Part shown: in pieces, positions 52,753-61,360 of the stretch | Position numbering within the stretch: the stretch's first letter is position 1 | How the letters are laid out: each line of letters opens with the position of its first letter | DNA from: Streptomyces cucumeris | GTDB taxonomy: Bacteria > Actinomycetota > Actinomycetes > Streptomycetales > Streptomycetaceae | DNA length: 64,000 nucleotides | Reading direction: 5' to 3' | NCBI RefSeq assembly: GCF_024295805.1 | Contig: NZ_JANCLX010000039.1 | Span: forward strand, 18,835 to 82,834 | Notes under the pieces: generated by a model | Databases searched by the model: none | What the model saw: the letters and a program-made list of their open reading frames with translations, nothing else | What the model was told of the DNA's origin: nothing | Made by a program: the position numbers and the translations under genes

Positions 52753-52768
52753 AGTGGTCTACACCATT
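52753..52768. promoter_or_regulatory. DasR-like box (nearest nagF)
   Basis: AGTGGTCTACACCATT agrees closely with the DasR dre consensus (AGTGGTCTAGACCACT type). It is 110 bases upstream of nagF. Confidence 0.85.
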
Positions 52769-52812
52769 ATGCGGGTTGATACCCGGGATGGCACCCTGAC
52801 CCCCTGGACATC

Positions 52813-52828
52813 GGTGGTTCAGACCACA
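52813..52828. promoter_or_regulatory. Degenerate DasR-like box
   Basis: GGTGGTTCAGACCACA keeps the outer GTGGT/GACCAC half-sites but not the centre. Confidence 0.5.
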
Positions 52829-52868
52829 AGGAACAATGGATTCCTTTATCGGATCCTCACGTGCTACA

Positions 52869-52884
52869 ACAGGTCTACACCACT
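52869..52884. promoter_or_regulatory. DasR-like box (distal one of the abutting pair)
   Basis: ACAGGTCTACACCACT, directly next to the following box; together they form 12-base inverted arms with a 2-base centre. Confidence 0.8.
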
Positions 52885-52900
52885 TGTGGTGTAGACCATA
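52885..52900. promoter_or_regulatory. DasR-like box (proximal one of the abutting pair)
   Basis: TGTGGTGTAGACCATA, 49 bases before the EIIC start, so probably overlapping its promoter. Confidence 0.8.
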
Positions 52901-52949
52901 CTGCGGGCCGCCCCCCTTATCGAGAGCCCGCCTCACCAGGAGGAATCCG

Positions 52950-54191
<1,242 letters not shown>

Positions 54192-54219
54192 CGCCCCGCC
54201 GGTCACCCCGTGAACTCCC

Positions 54220-54257
54220 CTCGCCCCGCCCCGGGAACCGTCCCGGTGCGGGGCGAG
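54220..54257. terminator. Hairpin between EIIC and serine hydrolase genes
   Basis: 17-base arms with one mismatch (CTCGCCCCG core) and loop ACCG, between convergent genes. Confidence 0.85.
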
Positions 54258-54283
54258 TCGCGTCCGCGGCCCCAGCGGGGCCG

Positions 54284-55591
54284 CTACCCACCGCCCGTGG
54301 GCAGGGAGAGTCCGGCGTAGACCTGATTGAGGACGGTCGGCAGCAGGGCGATGGCGGTGGCCCGGCCGCCGGGCGACACGGTCAGGTTCGTCCAGATCAC
54401 GAGGGTGACCCGATGGTCCGGGTCATAGCCGATGAAGGAGTTGTACCCGGGGAGTTCACCGCCGTGGTAGTACATCGCGGCGTCGGGGCCGAAGCGCTGG
54501 TGGGCGATGCCGTACCCGTACTCCTGCCCGTCGCGCGCGCCCGGATCCTCGGCCCGCGGGCTGTGGAGCCACTGCCGCTGGAACGCGTGGCCGAACACCT
54601 TCCCCGTCACCAGCGCCCGGATCCAGGTGGACAGGTCGTCCGCGGTGGAGATGACGCCCCCGGCGGCGGTGGCGTAGGAGGGGTTCTGGTGGGTGTAGTC
54701 CACCGGGCGGAGCTTCCCGGACCTCGCCGCCGCCCGTACGTCTGCCGGATAGGGCCGGTCGACCAGCGCGTAGGCCGTACCGCCGTACATATAGCCGTGT
54801 GCGTAGGGAGCGGGGAGGGACCGGTCCTCGACACCCGGCAGCGAGGTCCCGGTCAGACCGAGCGGGGTGAACAGCCGGTCCTGGAACTGCCGGGCCAGCG
54901 GGCGCCCGCCCGCCTTCTCGGCGACGAGGCCCAGCAGTACGTAGTTGGTGTTGCTGTACGCGTAGGACGTGCCGGGCGGGAAGTCCGGCGGGTGGCGGAA
55001 CGCGATGTCCAGCATGGCCCGCGGCGTCCTCGCCCTGCCGGGGTCGACGTCCAGGGACGTCGCGAGTCCGGGTGCGTCGGTGTAGTTGTAGAGACCGCTG
55101 CGCATCGTCAGGAGCTGCTCAAGGGTGATGCGTTCGCCGCCCGGCACCCCGGGGACGTAGTCGGACACCGGATCGCTCAGCCGGAGCCTGCCGTCCTGGG
55201 CGAGGAGACCGATCAGCGCCGCGGTCATGGTCTTGGTGTTGGAGGCGATCCGGAAGTGGTCACGTGTGGTGGGCGGTTCCGCGACGCCCCGCTCGGCCGT
55301 GCCGACGGCCGCCCGGAAGTTCCCCTGGGGGGTGCGGAGTTGGACCACCGCGCCGGGCACCATCAGCTTCTTGGCCGCACGCTCCACGGCGGCCCGGAAC
55401 CGGGCCGGATCGATCGGCCTGAGCGCCGGTGAGGTGGGTCCGGATGCGGTCTCCGCCGTCGCCGCGGGCGGTGACGCGGGGCCGGAGAGGGCCGTGAGAG
55501 CCGGGGGTGCGGCACAGCCCCCGATCAGCAGGGCCGCGCACGACACCAGGGCGGCCGTGCGTCGTGCGGTACCGGCTCGGAAGCGGCTCAT
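54284..55591 (-). CDS. Serine hydrolase of beta-lactamase fold (D-Ala-D-Ala peptidase-like lipoprotein)
   Basis: 435 residues. Lipobox 'LIGGC' at Cys26. Class C-type motifs: Ser117-x-x-Lys120 in 'IASNTKTM', Tyr-Ser-Asn in 'YAYSNTNY', and 'YHGGELPGY' as the third box (H-x-G in place of K-T-G). Family members include D-amino peptidases, esterases and D,D-carboxypeptidases, so the substrate is uncertain. Acts outside the membrane. Confidence 0.88.
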   Translation of the reverse strand: MSRFRAGTARRTAALVSCAALLIGGCAAPPALTALSGPASPPAATAETASGPTSPALRPIDPARFRAAVERAAKKLMVPGAVVQLRTPQGNFRAAVGTAERGVAEPPTTRDHFRIASNTKTMTAALIGLLAQDGRLRLSDPVSDYVPGVPGGERITLEQLLTMRSGLYNYTDAPGLATSLDVDPGRARTPRAMLDIAFRHPPDFPPGTSYAYSNTNYVLLGLVAEKAGGRPLARQFQDRLFTPLGLTGTSLPGVEDRSLPAPYAHGYMYGGTAYALVDRPYPADVRAAARSGKLRPVDYTHQNPSYATAAGGVISTADDLSTWIRALVTGKVFGHAFQRQWLHSPRAEDPGARDGQEYGYGIAHQRFGPDAAMYYHGGELPGYNSFIGYDPDHRVTLVIWTNLTVSPGGRATAIALLPTVLNQVYAGLSLPTGGG

Positions 55592-55676
55592 GGCGGAAGG
55601 CGATACGAATAGACCAGAGATGTCAGCTTCGGACTGAGATGTCTGATTTTACCATTCGGTGTCACACCGGGGCCGG

Positions 55677-56429
55677 CTAGACCTCGTAGACCGCGCCCGC
55701 CTTCGCCAGCTCCACCGGGCCCCCGAAGACCACCTGTGCGTCCCGCTGGTTGATCTGCGGATCCGTCCACGGCGGGATATGCGTCAGCACCAGCGAGGCC
55801 GCCTCCGCGCGCCGGGCGTGCTCGCCCGCCTGGCGCCCGTTGAGGTGCAGCCCCGGGATGTCCTCCTTGCCGTGTGTGAAGGCCGCCTCGCACAGGAAGA
55901 GGTCCGCGTCCCGGGCCAGCCCCACCAGGGCCTCACAGGGACCGGTGTCGCCCGAGTAGACCAGCGTGCGCCCGCCGTGCTCGATCCGGAAGCCGAACGC
56001 CTCCACCGGGTGGCAGACCCGTTCGGTGCGCACCGTGAACGGGCCGACCTCGAAGCTGCCCGGCGCCAGGGTGCGGAAGTCGAAGACCTCCCGCATCGCC
56101 TTCTCGTCGGGCACGTCGTCATACGCCTGCACCAGCCGCCGCTCGGTGTCCTCCGGTCCGTACACGGGGATCGCCTCGGCGCGTCCGCCGTCGTGGCGGT
56201 AGTAGCGCGCCACGAAGTATCCGCACATGTCGATGCAGTGGTCGGGGTGCAGATGGGAGAGGAGTACGGCGTCGAGGTCGTAGAGACCGCAGTGGCGCTG
56301 CAACTCGCCGAGGGCGCCATTGCCCATGTCGAGGAGCAGCCGGAAGCCGTCGGCCTCTACGAGGTAGCTCGAACAGGCCGATTCCGCGGACGGGAACGAC
56401 CCTGAGCATCCGACGACGGTGAGCTTCAT
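55677..56429 (-). CDS. MBL-fold metallo-hydrolase (RNase Z-like)
   Basis: 250 residues from the ATG at 56429; the frame extends 14 codons upstream. Metal motif 'SHLHPDHCID', plus 'GDTGPCEAL', 'CEAAF' and 'LTHIPPW' for the remaining ligands, matching the RNase Z/ElaC-like branch. It lacks the exosite arm of true tRNase Z. Cytoplasmic; a nucleic acid or small ester could be the substrate. It lies downstream of cysM on the same strand, 222 bases apart. Confidence 0.88.
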   Translation of the reverse strand: MKLTVVGCSGSFPSAESACSSYLVEADGFRLLLDMGNGALGELQRHCGLYDLDAVLLSHLHPDHCIDMCGYFVARYYRHDGGRAEAIPVYGPEDTERRLVQAYDDVPDEKAMREVFDFRTLAPGSFEVGPFTVRTERVCHPVEAFGFRIEHGGRTLVYSGDTGPCEALVGLARDADLFLCEAAFTHGKEDIPGLHLNGRQAGEHARRAEAASLVLTHIPPWTDPQINQRDAQVVFGGPVELAKAGAVYEV

Positions 56430-56651
56430 GGAGCAGGAACCTCCTTGAGGGGTCCCCATGCCGATGGCCATGGGCGGGTGCGGGGGGTCATGCGGTGCCC
56501 ACGAGCGTAAGGCGCTAAAGCCCAGGTAGCTCCTCCATGGGCCCGCGTTGTGGGCGGAATCACCAGGACGGAGCCGAAGGGACCCGGCTTCCGCCGCCCC
56601 CCGCGGCCCCTCCGCGGTCCGCCAGGGCCCGCGCGGCCCTCCCGCGGTCCG

Positions 56652-57602
56652 CTACGCCCAGAGCTGGCCGTGCAGCGTCTCGATCGCCTCCTCGGTGGTG
56701 GCCGCCGTGTAGACGCCGGTGGACAGGTACTTCCAGCCACCGTCGGCGACCACGAAGACCACGTCGGCGCTCTCGCCCGCCCGCTCCGCCTTGCGGGCCA
56801 CCCCGAGGGCGGCGTGCAGCGCGGCACCGGTGGACACGCCCGCGAAGATGCCCTCCTCGGCGAGGAGTTCACGGGTGCGGGAGACCGCGTCCTCGGAGCC
56901 CACGGAGAAGCGGGTGGTGAGGACGGACTCGTCGTACAGCTCGGGGACGAACCCCTCGTCCAGGTTGCGCAGGCCGTAGACCACGTCGTCGTAGCGCGGC
57001 TCGGCGGCCACGATCTGGATGTCCGGCTTGTTCTCGCGCAGGAAGCGGCCGACGCCCATCAGGGTGCCGGTGGTGCCGAGTCCGGCCACGAAGTGGGTGA
57101 TCGAGGGCAGGTCGGCCAGGATCTCCGGACCGGTGGTGGCGTAGTGGGCGCCCGCGTTGTCCGGGTTCCCGTACTGGTAGAGCATCACCCAGTCGGGGTG
57201 CTCGGCGGAGAGCTCCTTGGCCACCCGGACGGCTGTGTTGGAGCCTCCCGCGGCGGGCGAGGAGATGATCTCCGCACCCCACATGGCGAGCAGCTTGCGC
57301 CGCTCCTCACTGGTGTTCTCCGGCATCACACACACGATGCGGTAGCCCTTGAGCTTGGCCGCCATGGCGAGCGAGATACCGGTGTTGCCGGAGGTGGGCT
57401 CCAGGATGGTGCAGCCCGGGGTCAACCGGCCGTCCTTCTCGGCCTGTTCGATCATGTGGAGCGCGGGGCGGTCCTTGATCGAGCCGGTCGGGTTGCGGTC
57501 CTCCAGCTTCGCCCAGATCCGCACGTCGGAGGAGGGCGAGAGCCGCGGCAGGCGGACGAGCGGCGTGTTGCCGACCGCGGCGAGGGGACTGTCGTACCGC
57601 AT
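56652..57602 (-). CDS. cysM: PLP-dependent cysteine synthase (CysM, CysO-dependent type)
   Basis: 316 residues. PLP lysine Lys43 in 'NPTGSIKDR', phosphate loop 'PTSGNTGIS', and 'GLGTTGTLMGVGRFL'. Together with adjacent cysO and mec this is the actinobacterial route in which CysM uses O-phosphoserine and thiocarboxylated CysO as sulfur donor. The ATG shares one base with the cysO stop (TGATG). Confidence 0.94.
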   Translation of the reverse strand: MRYDSPLAAVGNTPLVRLPRLSPSSDVRIWAKLEDRNPTGSIKDRPALHMIEQAEKDGRLTPGCTILEPTSGNTGISLAMAAKLKGYRIVCVMPENTSEERRKLLAMWGAEIISSPAAGGSNTAVRVAKELSAEHPDWVMLYQYGNPDNAGAHYATTGPEILADLPSITHFVAGLGTTGTLMGVGRFLRENKPDIQIVAAEPRYDDVVYGLRNLDEGFVPELYDESVLTTRFSVGSEDAVSRTRELLAEEGIFAGVSTGAALHAALGVARKAERAGESADVVFVVADGGWKYLSTGVYTAATTEEAIETLHGQLWA

Positions 57603-57880
57603 CAGCGCATCCCGCCGGCGACTGCCGGGAGGATCGTCACGCTGTCGCCGTCCGAGAGCTTGGTGGAGATGCCGTCCAGGAACCGGACGTCCTCGTCGTT
57701 CAGGTAGACGTTGACGAAGCGGCGCAGCTCGCCGCCGTCGACCAGGCGCTCCTGGATGCCGCCGTGCCGGGACTCGAGGTCGGCGAAGAGCTCGGCGAGC
57801 GTGGTCCCGCTGCCCTCGACCGCCTTCTGGCCGTCGGTGTAGGTGCGGAGGATGGTCGGGATGCGGACCTCGATGGCCAT
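57602..57880 (-). CDS. cysO: Sulfur-carrier protein CysO (ThiS/MoaD family)
   Basis: 92 residues from the ATG at 57880, preceded by AGGAG. Ubiquitin-like fold with 'VNVYLNDEDVRFL' and 'LSDGDSVTILPAVAGG'. The C-terminal Gly-Gly is followed by Met-Arg, so the last two residues must be removed before the glycine can be adenylated and thiocarboxylated. Coupled to cysM. Confidence 0.93.
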   Translation of the reverse strand: MAIEVRIPTILRTYTDGQKAVEGSGTTLAELFADLESRHGGIQERLVDGGELRRFVNVYLNDEDVRFLDGISTKLSDGDSVTILPAVAGGMR

Positions 57881-57996
57881 GTCAGGGGCTCCTGTCGGAG
57901 GGCGGGGTGGAAGGCGGGTCCCGGAGGGGCTCCGGGCGGGCGTGAGGGGTGCGCACGACGGCGCCGGGCAGGGCTGGCTGTACGGGTGCCGCGGGG

Positions 57997-58113
57997 TCAG
58001 GCGGCCACGGCGCGGTGCGGACAGATCGCGCTGGCGAGCCTGCACAGGTCGACGTGGAGCCGCGCCACGAGCAGCATGCCCGGCGTCTTGTCGCTCACAT
58101 CATCGAAAACCAT
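57997..58113 (-). CDS. Leader peptide upstream of cysO-cysM (probable cysteine attenuator)
   Basis: 38 codons from ATG 58113, or 26 from ATG 58077. The peptide ends 'RLHVDLCRLASAICPHR' and then Ala-Val-Ala-Ala; 'RLHVDL..R..SAIC' is the recurrent pattern of actinobacterial putative leader peptides placed before sulfur-metabolism genes. Two Cys codons make it a natural sensor of charged tRNA-Cys. It stops 116 bases before cysO. No ribosome site is obvious, so a leaderless start is possible. Confidence 0.75.
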   Translation of the reverse strand: MVFDDVSDKTPGMLLVARLHVDLCRLASAICPHRAVAA

Positions 58114-58214
58114 GGACTCATCGTATCGATTCCCGCTCGGGCCCCAGGAAGCGCGTCCCGGGATACGGACGGGTAGGTATCGGCATCCGGGATCGCCGGG
58201 CCGCGGGTCCGGGC

Positions 58215-58637
58215 TCAGTACGCCTCGACGATCTCCACCTGCTCCTCGGTGACCTCACAGTCCACGATCCGGAAGGAACGGAACTGGAACTCCCCCGCAC
58301 CGTCCGCGTCGGCGGTGGAGACCAGCAGGTAGTGGGCGCCGGGCTCATTGGCGTAGGAGATGTCGGTGCGCGAGGGGTACGCCTCGGTGGCGGTGTGCGA
58401 GTGGTAGATCACGACGGGCTCCTCGTCGCGGTCGTCCATCTCACGGTAGAGCTTGAGCAGATCGCCGGAGTCGAACTCGTAGAACGTGGGCGAGCGGGCC
58501 GCGTTCAGCATGGGGATGAACCGCTCGGGGCGGCCGCTCCCGGCCGGGCCCGCGATCACGCCGCACGCCTCGTCGGGGTGGTCGGCGCGGGCGTGCGCGA
58601 CGATCTGGTCACGGAGGGCCTGGGTGATGGTCAGCAT
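58215..58637 (-). CDS. mec: JAMM/Mpn+ metalloprotease Mec-like (M67)
   Basis: 140 residues from the ATG at 58637. Zinc motif H-S-H-x10-D in 'YHSHTATEAYPSRTD', with the catalytic Glu in 'DEACGVIAG'. In this pathway the enzyme releases cysteine from the CysO-cysteine adduct and may also trim the CysO tail. Same strand as, and upstream of, the leader peptide and cysO. Confidence 0.9.
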   Translation of the reverse strand: MLTITQALRDQIVAHARADHPDEACGVIAGPAGSGRPERFIPMLNAARSPTFYEFDSGDLLKLYREMDDRDEEPVVIYHSHTATEAYPSRTDISYANEPGAHYLLVSTADADGAGEFQFRSFRIVDCEVTEEQVEIVEAY

Positions 58638-58673
58638 GGCCACAGAATAGGAAAGCGGACCGGAGGACACGAG

Positions 58674-58705
58674 AACGGGCCCCGGACGGCGGTCCGGGGC
58701 CCGTT
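58674..58705 (-). terminator. Hairpin after the amino-acid permease
   Basis: 14-base stem AACGGGCCCCGGAC and complement with a 4-base loop, followed by T's on the minus strand; between the permease stop and mec. Confidence 0.88.
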
Positions 58706-58741
58706 TCGCGGCCGGTGCCCGGGAGGGGCACCGCCGTGCGC

Positions 58742-60166
58742 TTACTTGCGGGCGAGTTCCTTCTCGCCCTCGGCGCCCTGCTCGGCCCGGGGAAGGGCGG
58801 AGGCATGGCCGCGGCGCTTGAGCACCATCCAGCCGATCACCAGGCAGACCGCCCAGCCGGCACCGACGTACAGCGAGACGCGGGCGTCCTTGTCGTACGC
58901 GATCATGCCGGTCACCATGATCAGGAAGATCAGCGCCACCCAGCTGAAGGCGGAACCGCCCGGGGCCGGGAAGGACGAGGCCGGGAGACGGCCCTGGACC
59001 ACCGCGCGGCGGTACTTGATGTGGCTGACGAGGATCATCATCCACGCCCAGATACCGGCGGCGGTGGCGACCGAGGTGACGTAGGTGAACGCCTTCTCCG
59101 GGACGACGTAGTTGAGGACCACGCCGATGCCCATCAGGGCGACGGAGACGGTGATGCCCACGGCCGGGGTCTTGCGGGAGTTGAGCTTGCCGAAGGCCCC
59201 GGGGGCCTCGCTGTTGGAGGCGAGGTCACGCAGCATCCGGCCGGTGGAGTACATACCGGAGTTACACGAGGACAGGGCCGCGGTGAGGACGACGAAGTTG
59301 ACGATGCCCGCCGCGAAGGGGATGCCGATCTTCGAGAAGGCGTGCACGAAGGGGCTCTCACCCGCCGAGAACTCGGTCCACTTCACGACCGCCAGCAGGA
59401 CCACCAGCGCACCGACGTAGAAGATCAGGATGCGCCAGGGCAGCGTGTTGATCGCCTTGGGCAGGGTCTTCTCCGGGTCCTCGGACTCACCGGCGGTGAC
59501 GCCGACGAGCTCGACGGCCAGGTAGGCGAACATGACGCCCTGGAGGGTCATCAGGCTGTCGCCGATGCCGTTCGGGAAGACGCCGTGGTGGGACCAGAGG
59601 TTCGAGGCGGCGGCGGTGTCACCGGCGTCGGAGAAGCCCAGGGTGAGCACACCGAGACCGATGACGATCATGCCGATGATCGCGGTGACCTTGATCATCG
59701 AGAACCAGAACTCGACCTCACCGAAGATCTTGACCGAGATCAGATTGACCCCGAAGAGCACCACCAGGAAGACCAGGGCGCTGACCCACTGCGGGATCGA
59801 GGGGAACCAGAAGTGGACGTAGATGGCCGCGGCGGTGAGCTCGGCCATGCCGGTCACCACCCACATCAACCAGTACGTCCATCCGGTGACATAACCGAAG
59901 AACGGGCCGAGGAACTCACGGGCGTACTCCGCGAAGGAGCCCGAGACCGGCCGGTAGAGGAGCAGCTCGCCGAGCGCTCGCATGATGAAGAAGATGATCA
60001 CGCCGGCGAGGGCGTACATCAGGATGATGCTGGGTCCCGCCTTGGCGATGTTCGCACCGGCGCCCATGAACAGGCCGACACCGATGGCACCACCAATGGC
60101 GATCATCTGGACCTGGCGGCTGCCGAGGCCGCGCTCATAGCCCTCTTCAGGAGCCACTGAGGTCAT
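58742..60166 (-). CDS. Amino-acid permease (APC superfamily, AAT type)
   Basis: 474 residues from the ATG at 60166. Twelve helices, 'QMIAIGGAIGVGLFMGAG' at helix 1 (substrate backbone site), 'ALGELLLYRPVSGSFAEYA', and 'FAYLAVELVGVTAGESEDPEKTLPKAI', the AAT signature. Probably a proton-coupled amino-acid importer; specificity (Pro/Phe/Lys etc.) not readable. A weak DasR-like box lies 80 bases upstream. Confidence 0.92.
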   Translation of the reverse strand: MTSVAPEEGYERGLGSRQVQMIAIGGAIGVGLFMGAGANIAKAGPSIILMYALAGVIIFFIMRALGELLLYRPVSGSFAEYAREFLGPFFGYVTGWTYWLMWVVTGMAELTAAAIYVHFWFPSIPQWVSALVFLVVLFGVNLISVKIFGEVEFWFSMIKVTAIIGMIVIGLGVLTLGFSDAGDTAAASNLWSHHGVFPNGIGDSLMTLQGVMFAYLAVELVGVTAGESEDPEKTLPKAINTLPWRILIFYVGALVVLLAVVKWTEFSAGESPFVHAFSKIGIPFAAGIVNFVVLTAALSSCNSGMYSTGRMLRDLASNSEAPGAFGKLNSRKTPAVGITVSVALMGIGVVLNYVVPEKAFTYVTSVATAAGIWAWMMILVSHIKYRRAVVQGRLPASSFPAPGGSAFSWVALIFLIMVTGMIAYDKDARVSLYVGAGWAVCLVIGWMVLKRRGHASALPRAEQGAEGEKELARK

Positions 60167-60362
60167 ATTGCTGCGCCTTTCCTTCTGTGGCGGCTGGCGA
60201 TCGTGAAGATTTACCACGCCGGCAGCACTGATCCACTCAGGCGTTTGTGGGGCAGACCACAGGAAGAAGCGGACATAATGTGAACCGGAGGAACAAAATG
60301 AGCCACCGAGGTGACGCGATCGTTATCCGGACTTGAGCATCCTCTAAACGAACACTCCGTAA

Positions 60363-60971
60363 CTACGACAGGAGCGTCTCCACGAGGGTCTCCTGGAGAC
60401 CGCCGAGCCAGAAGTACGCCATCACCATCGGTTTGCGGGGATCCGAGTCCGGCAGCCCCAGCAGTTCGCCGCCGTCCTCGTCATCCGTCACCTCGAGCCG
60501 GGTGCCGATGGCCAGCCGCAGGTCATTGAGGGCGCCGAGCCACTGCCGGGCCTTCTGCGGCTCCAGCTCCAGGACGGCCGGGTCCCGGCTGAGCCCGGCC
60601 GAGGACAGCGCGTCCAGGTCCCGCACCATCGCCAGGGCGTCATCGCGCTTGCGCGCCCGCAGATCGTTCTCGGTGAAGCGGCGGAACTCGGCGGAGGCGG
60701 CCCGCGCCTCCTTCTCCTCGTCCACACCCAGCTCCGCGTCGGGCGCCATATAGGCGTCCGGGAACAGCCGGGCCAGCGCCGGGTCGGCGGGCGGTTTGCT
60801 GGGCCCCTCGGCGAACAGCGCGTCCAGCGGGTCGGACGGCCCCTCCGGCTGGTCGCCGGGGCCGATCAGCTCGGCGAGCTGCATCGCCAGGCTGCGCAGG
60901 ATGGAGATCTCGACCTCGTCCAGGGCGAGCGCGGCACCGCCGCCGGGCAGTGGTTCGAATCGTCCCGACAT
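60363..60971 (-). CDS. DUF2017 protein, ClpS-linked
   Basis: 202 residues from the ATG at 60971, overlapping the clpS stop by one base (TGATG). Central DUF2017 helices 'FRRFTENDLRARKRDDALAM' in pattern, ending 'KPMVMAYFWLGGLQETLVETL'. Nearly always found after clpS in actinobacteria, so probably linked to ClpS-dependent proteolysis; activity unknown. Confidence 0.9.
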   Translation of the reverse strand: MSGRFEPLPGGGAALALDEVEISILRSLAMQLAELIGPGDQPEGPSDPLDALFAEGPSKPPADPALARLFPDAYMAPDAELGVDEEKEARAASAEFRRFTENDLRARKRDDALAMVRDLDALSSAGLSRDPAVLELEPQKARQWLGALNDLRLAIGTRLEVTDDEDGGELLGLPDSDPRKPMVMAYFWLGGLQETLVETLLS

Positions 60972-61270
60972 CAGCGCTCCTGCTGGAGGGTCGCCCACAG
61001 GCCGTAGCCGTGCATCGCCTGCACGTCGCGTTCCATCTCCTCGCGGCTGCCGCTCGAGACGATCGCGCGGCCTTTGTGGTGGACGTCCAGCATCAGTCGG
61101 TGCGCCTTGTCCTTGGAGTAGCCGAAGTAGCTCTGAAAGACGTATGTCACATAGCTCATGAGGTTGACGGGGTCGTTGTGCACCACCGTCACCCAGGGAA
61201 CGTCGGGCTCCGGCACCATCGACGGCGCTTCACTGGATTCTGGACGCTCGATCTCCACGGGGACGCTCAC
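60971..61270 (-). CDS. clpS: ATP-dependent Clp protease adaptor ClpS
   Basis: 99 residues, GTG start after GGGGGT. 'WVTVVHNDPVNLMSYVTYVF', 'VHHKGRAIVSSG' and 'EQ'-like end ('ERDVQAMHGYGLWATLQQ') give the N-degron pocket (Asn-Asp, His). It delivers proteins with hydrophobic N-terminal residues to ClpC/ClpA-ClpP. Coupled to DUF2017. Confidence 0.95.
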   Translation of the reverse strand: MSVPVEIERPESSEAPSMVPEPDVPWVTVVHNDPVNLMSYVTYVFQSYFGYSKDKAHRLMLDVHHKGRAIVSSGSREEMERDVQAMHGYGLWATLQQER

Positions 61271-61321
61271 ACCCCCAATGCTGCCACCCCGTACGGGCCG
61301 TCACGCACACCGGCACCCAGA

Positions 61322-61340
61322 TCTCGTCACTCTGACGAGA
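61322..61340. promoter_or_regulatory. Palindrome in the NAPRTase promoter
   Basis: Arms TCTCGTCA and TGACGAGA with centre CTC; the likely -10 TAGCAT lies just downstream (61349-61354). Placement and form fit a repressor operator, perhaps for NAD metabolism. Confidence 0.55.
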
Positions 61341-61360
61341 AATGGGGTAGCATCGGGACC

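Noticed and set aside
60298..60336. 12-codon plus-strand frame with a good ribosome site (GGAGGAAC)
   Set aside because: No gene follows in the same direction and the peptide is not like known leaders.
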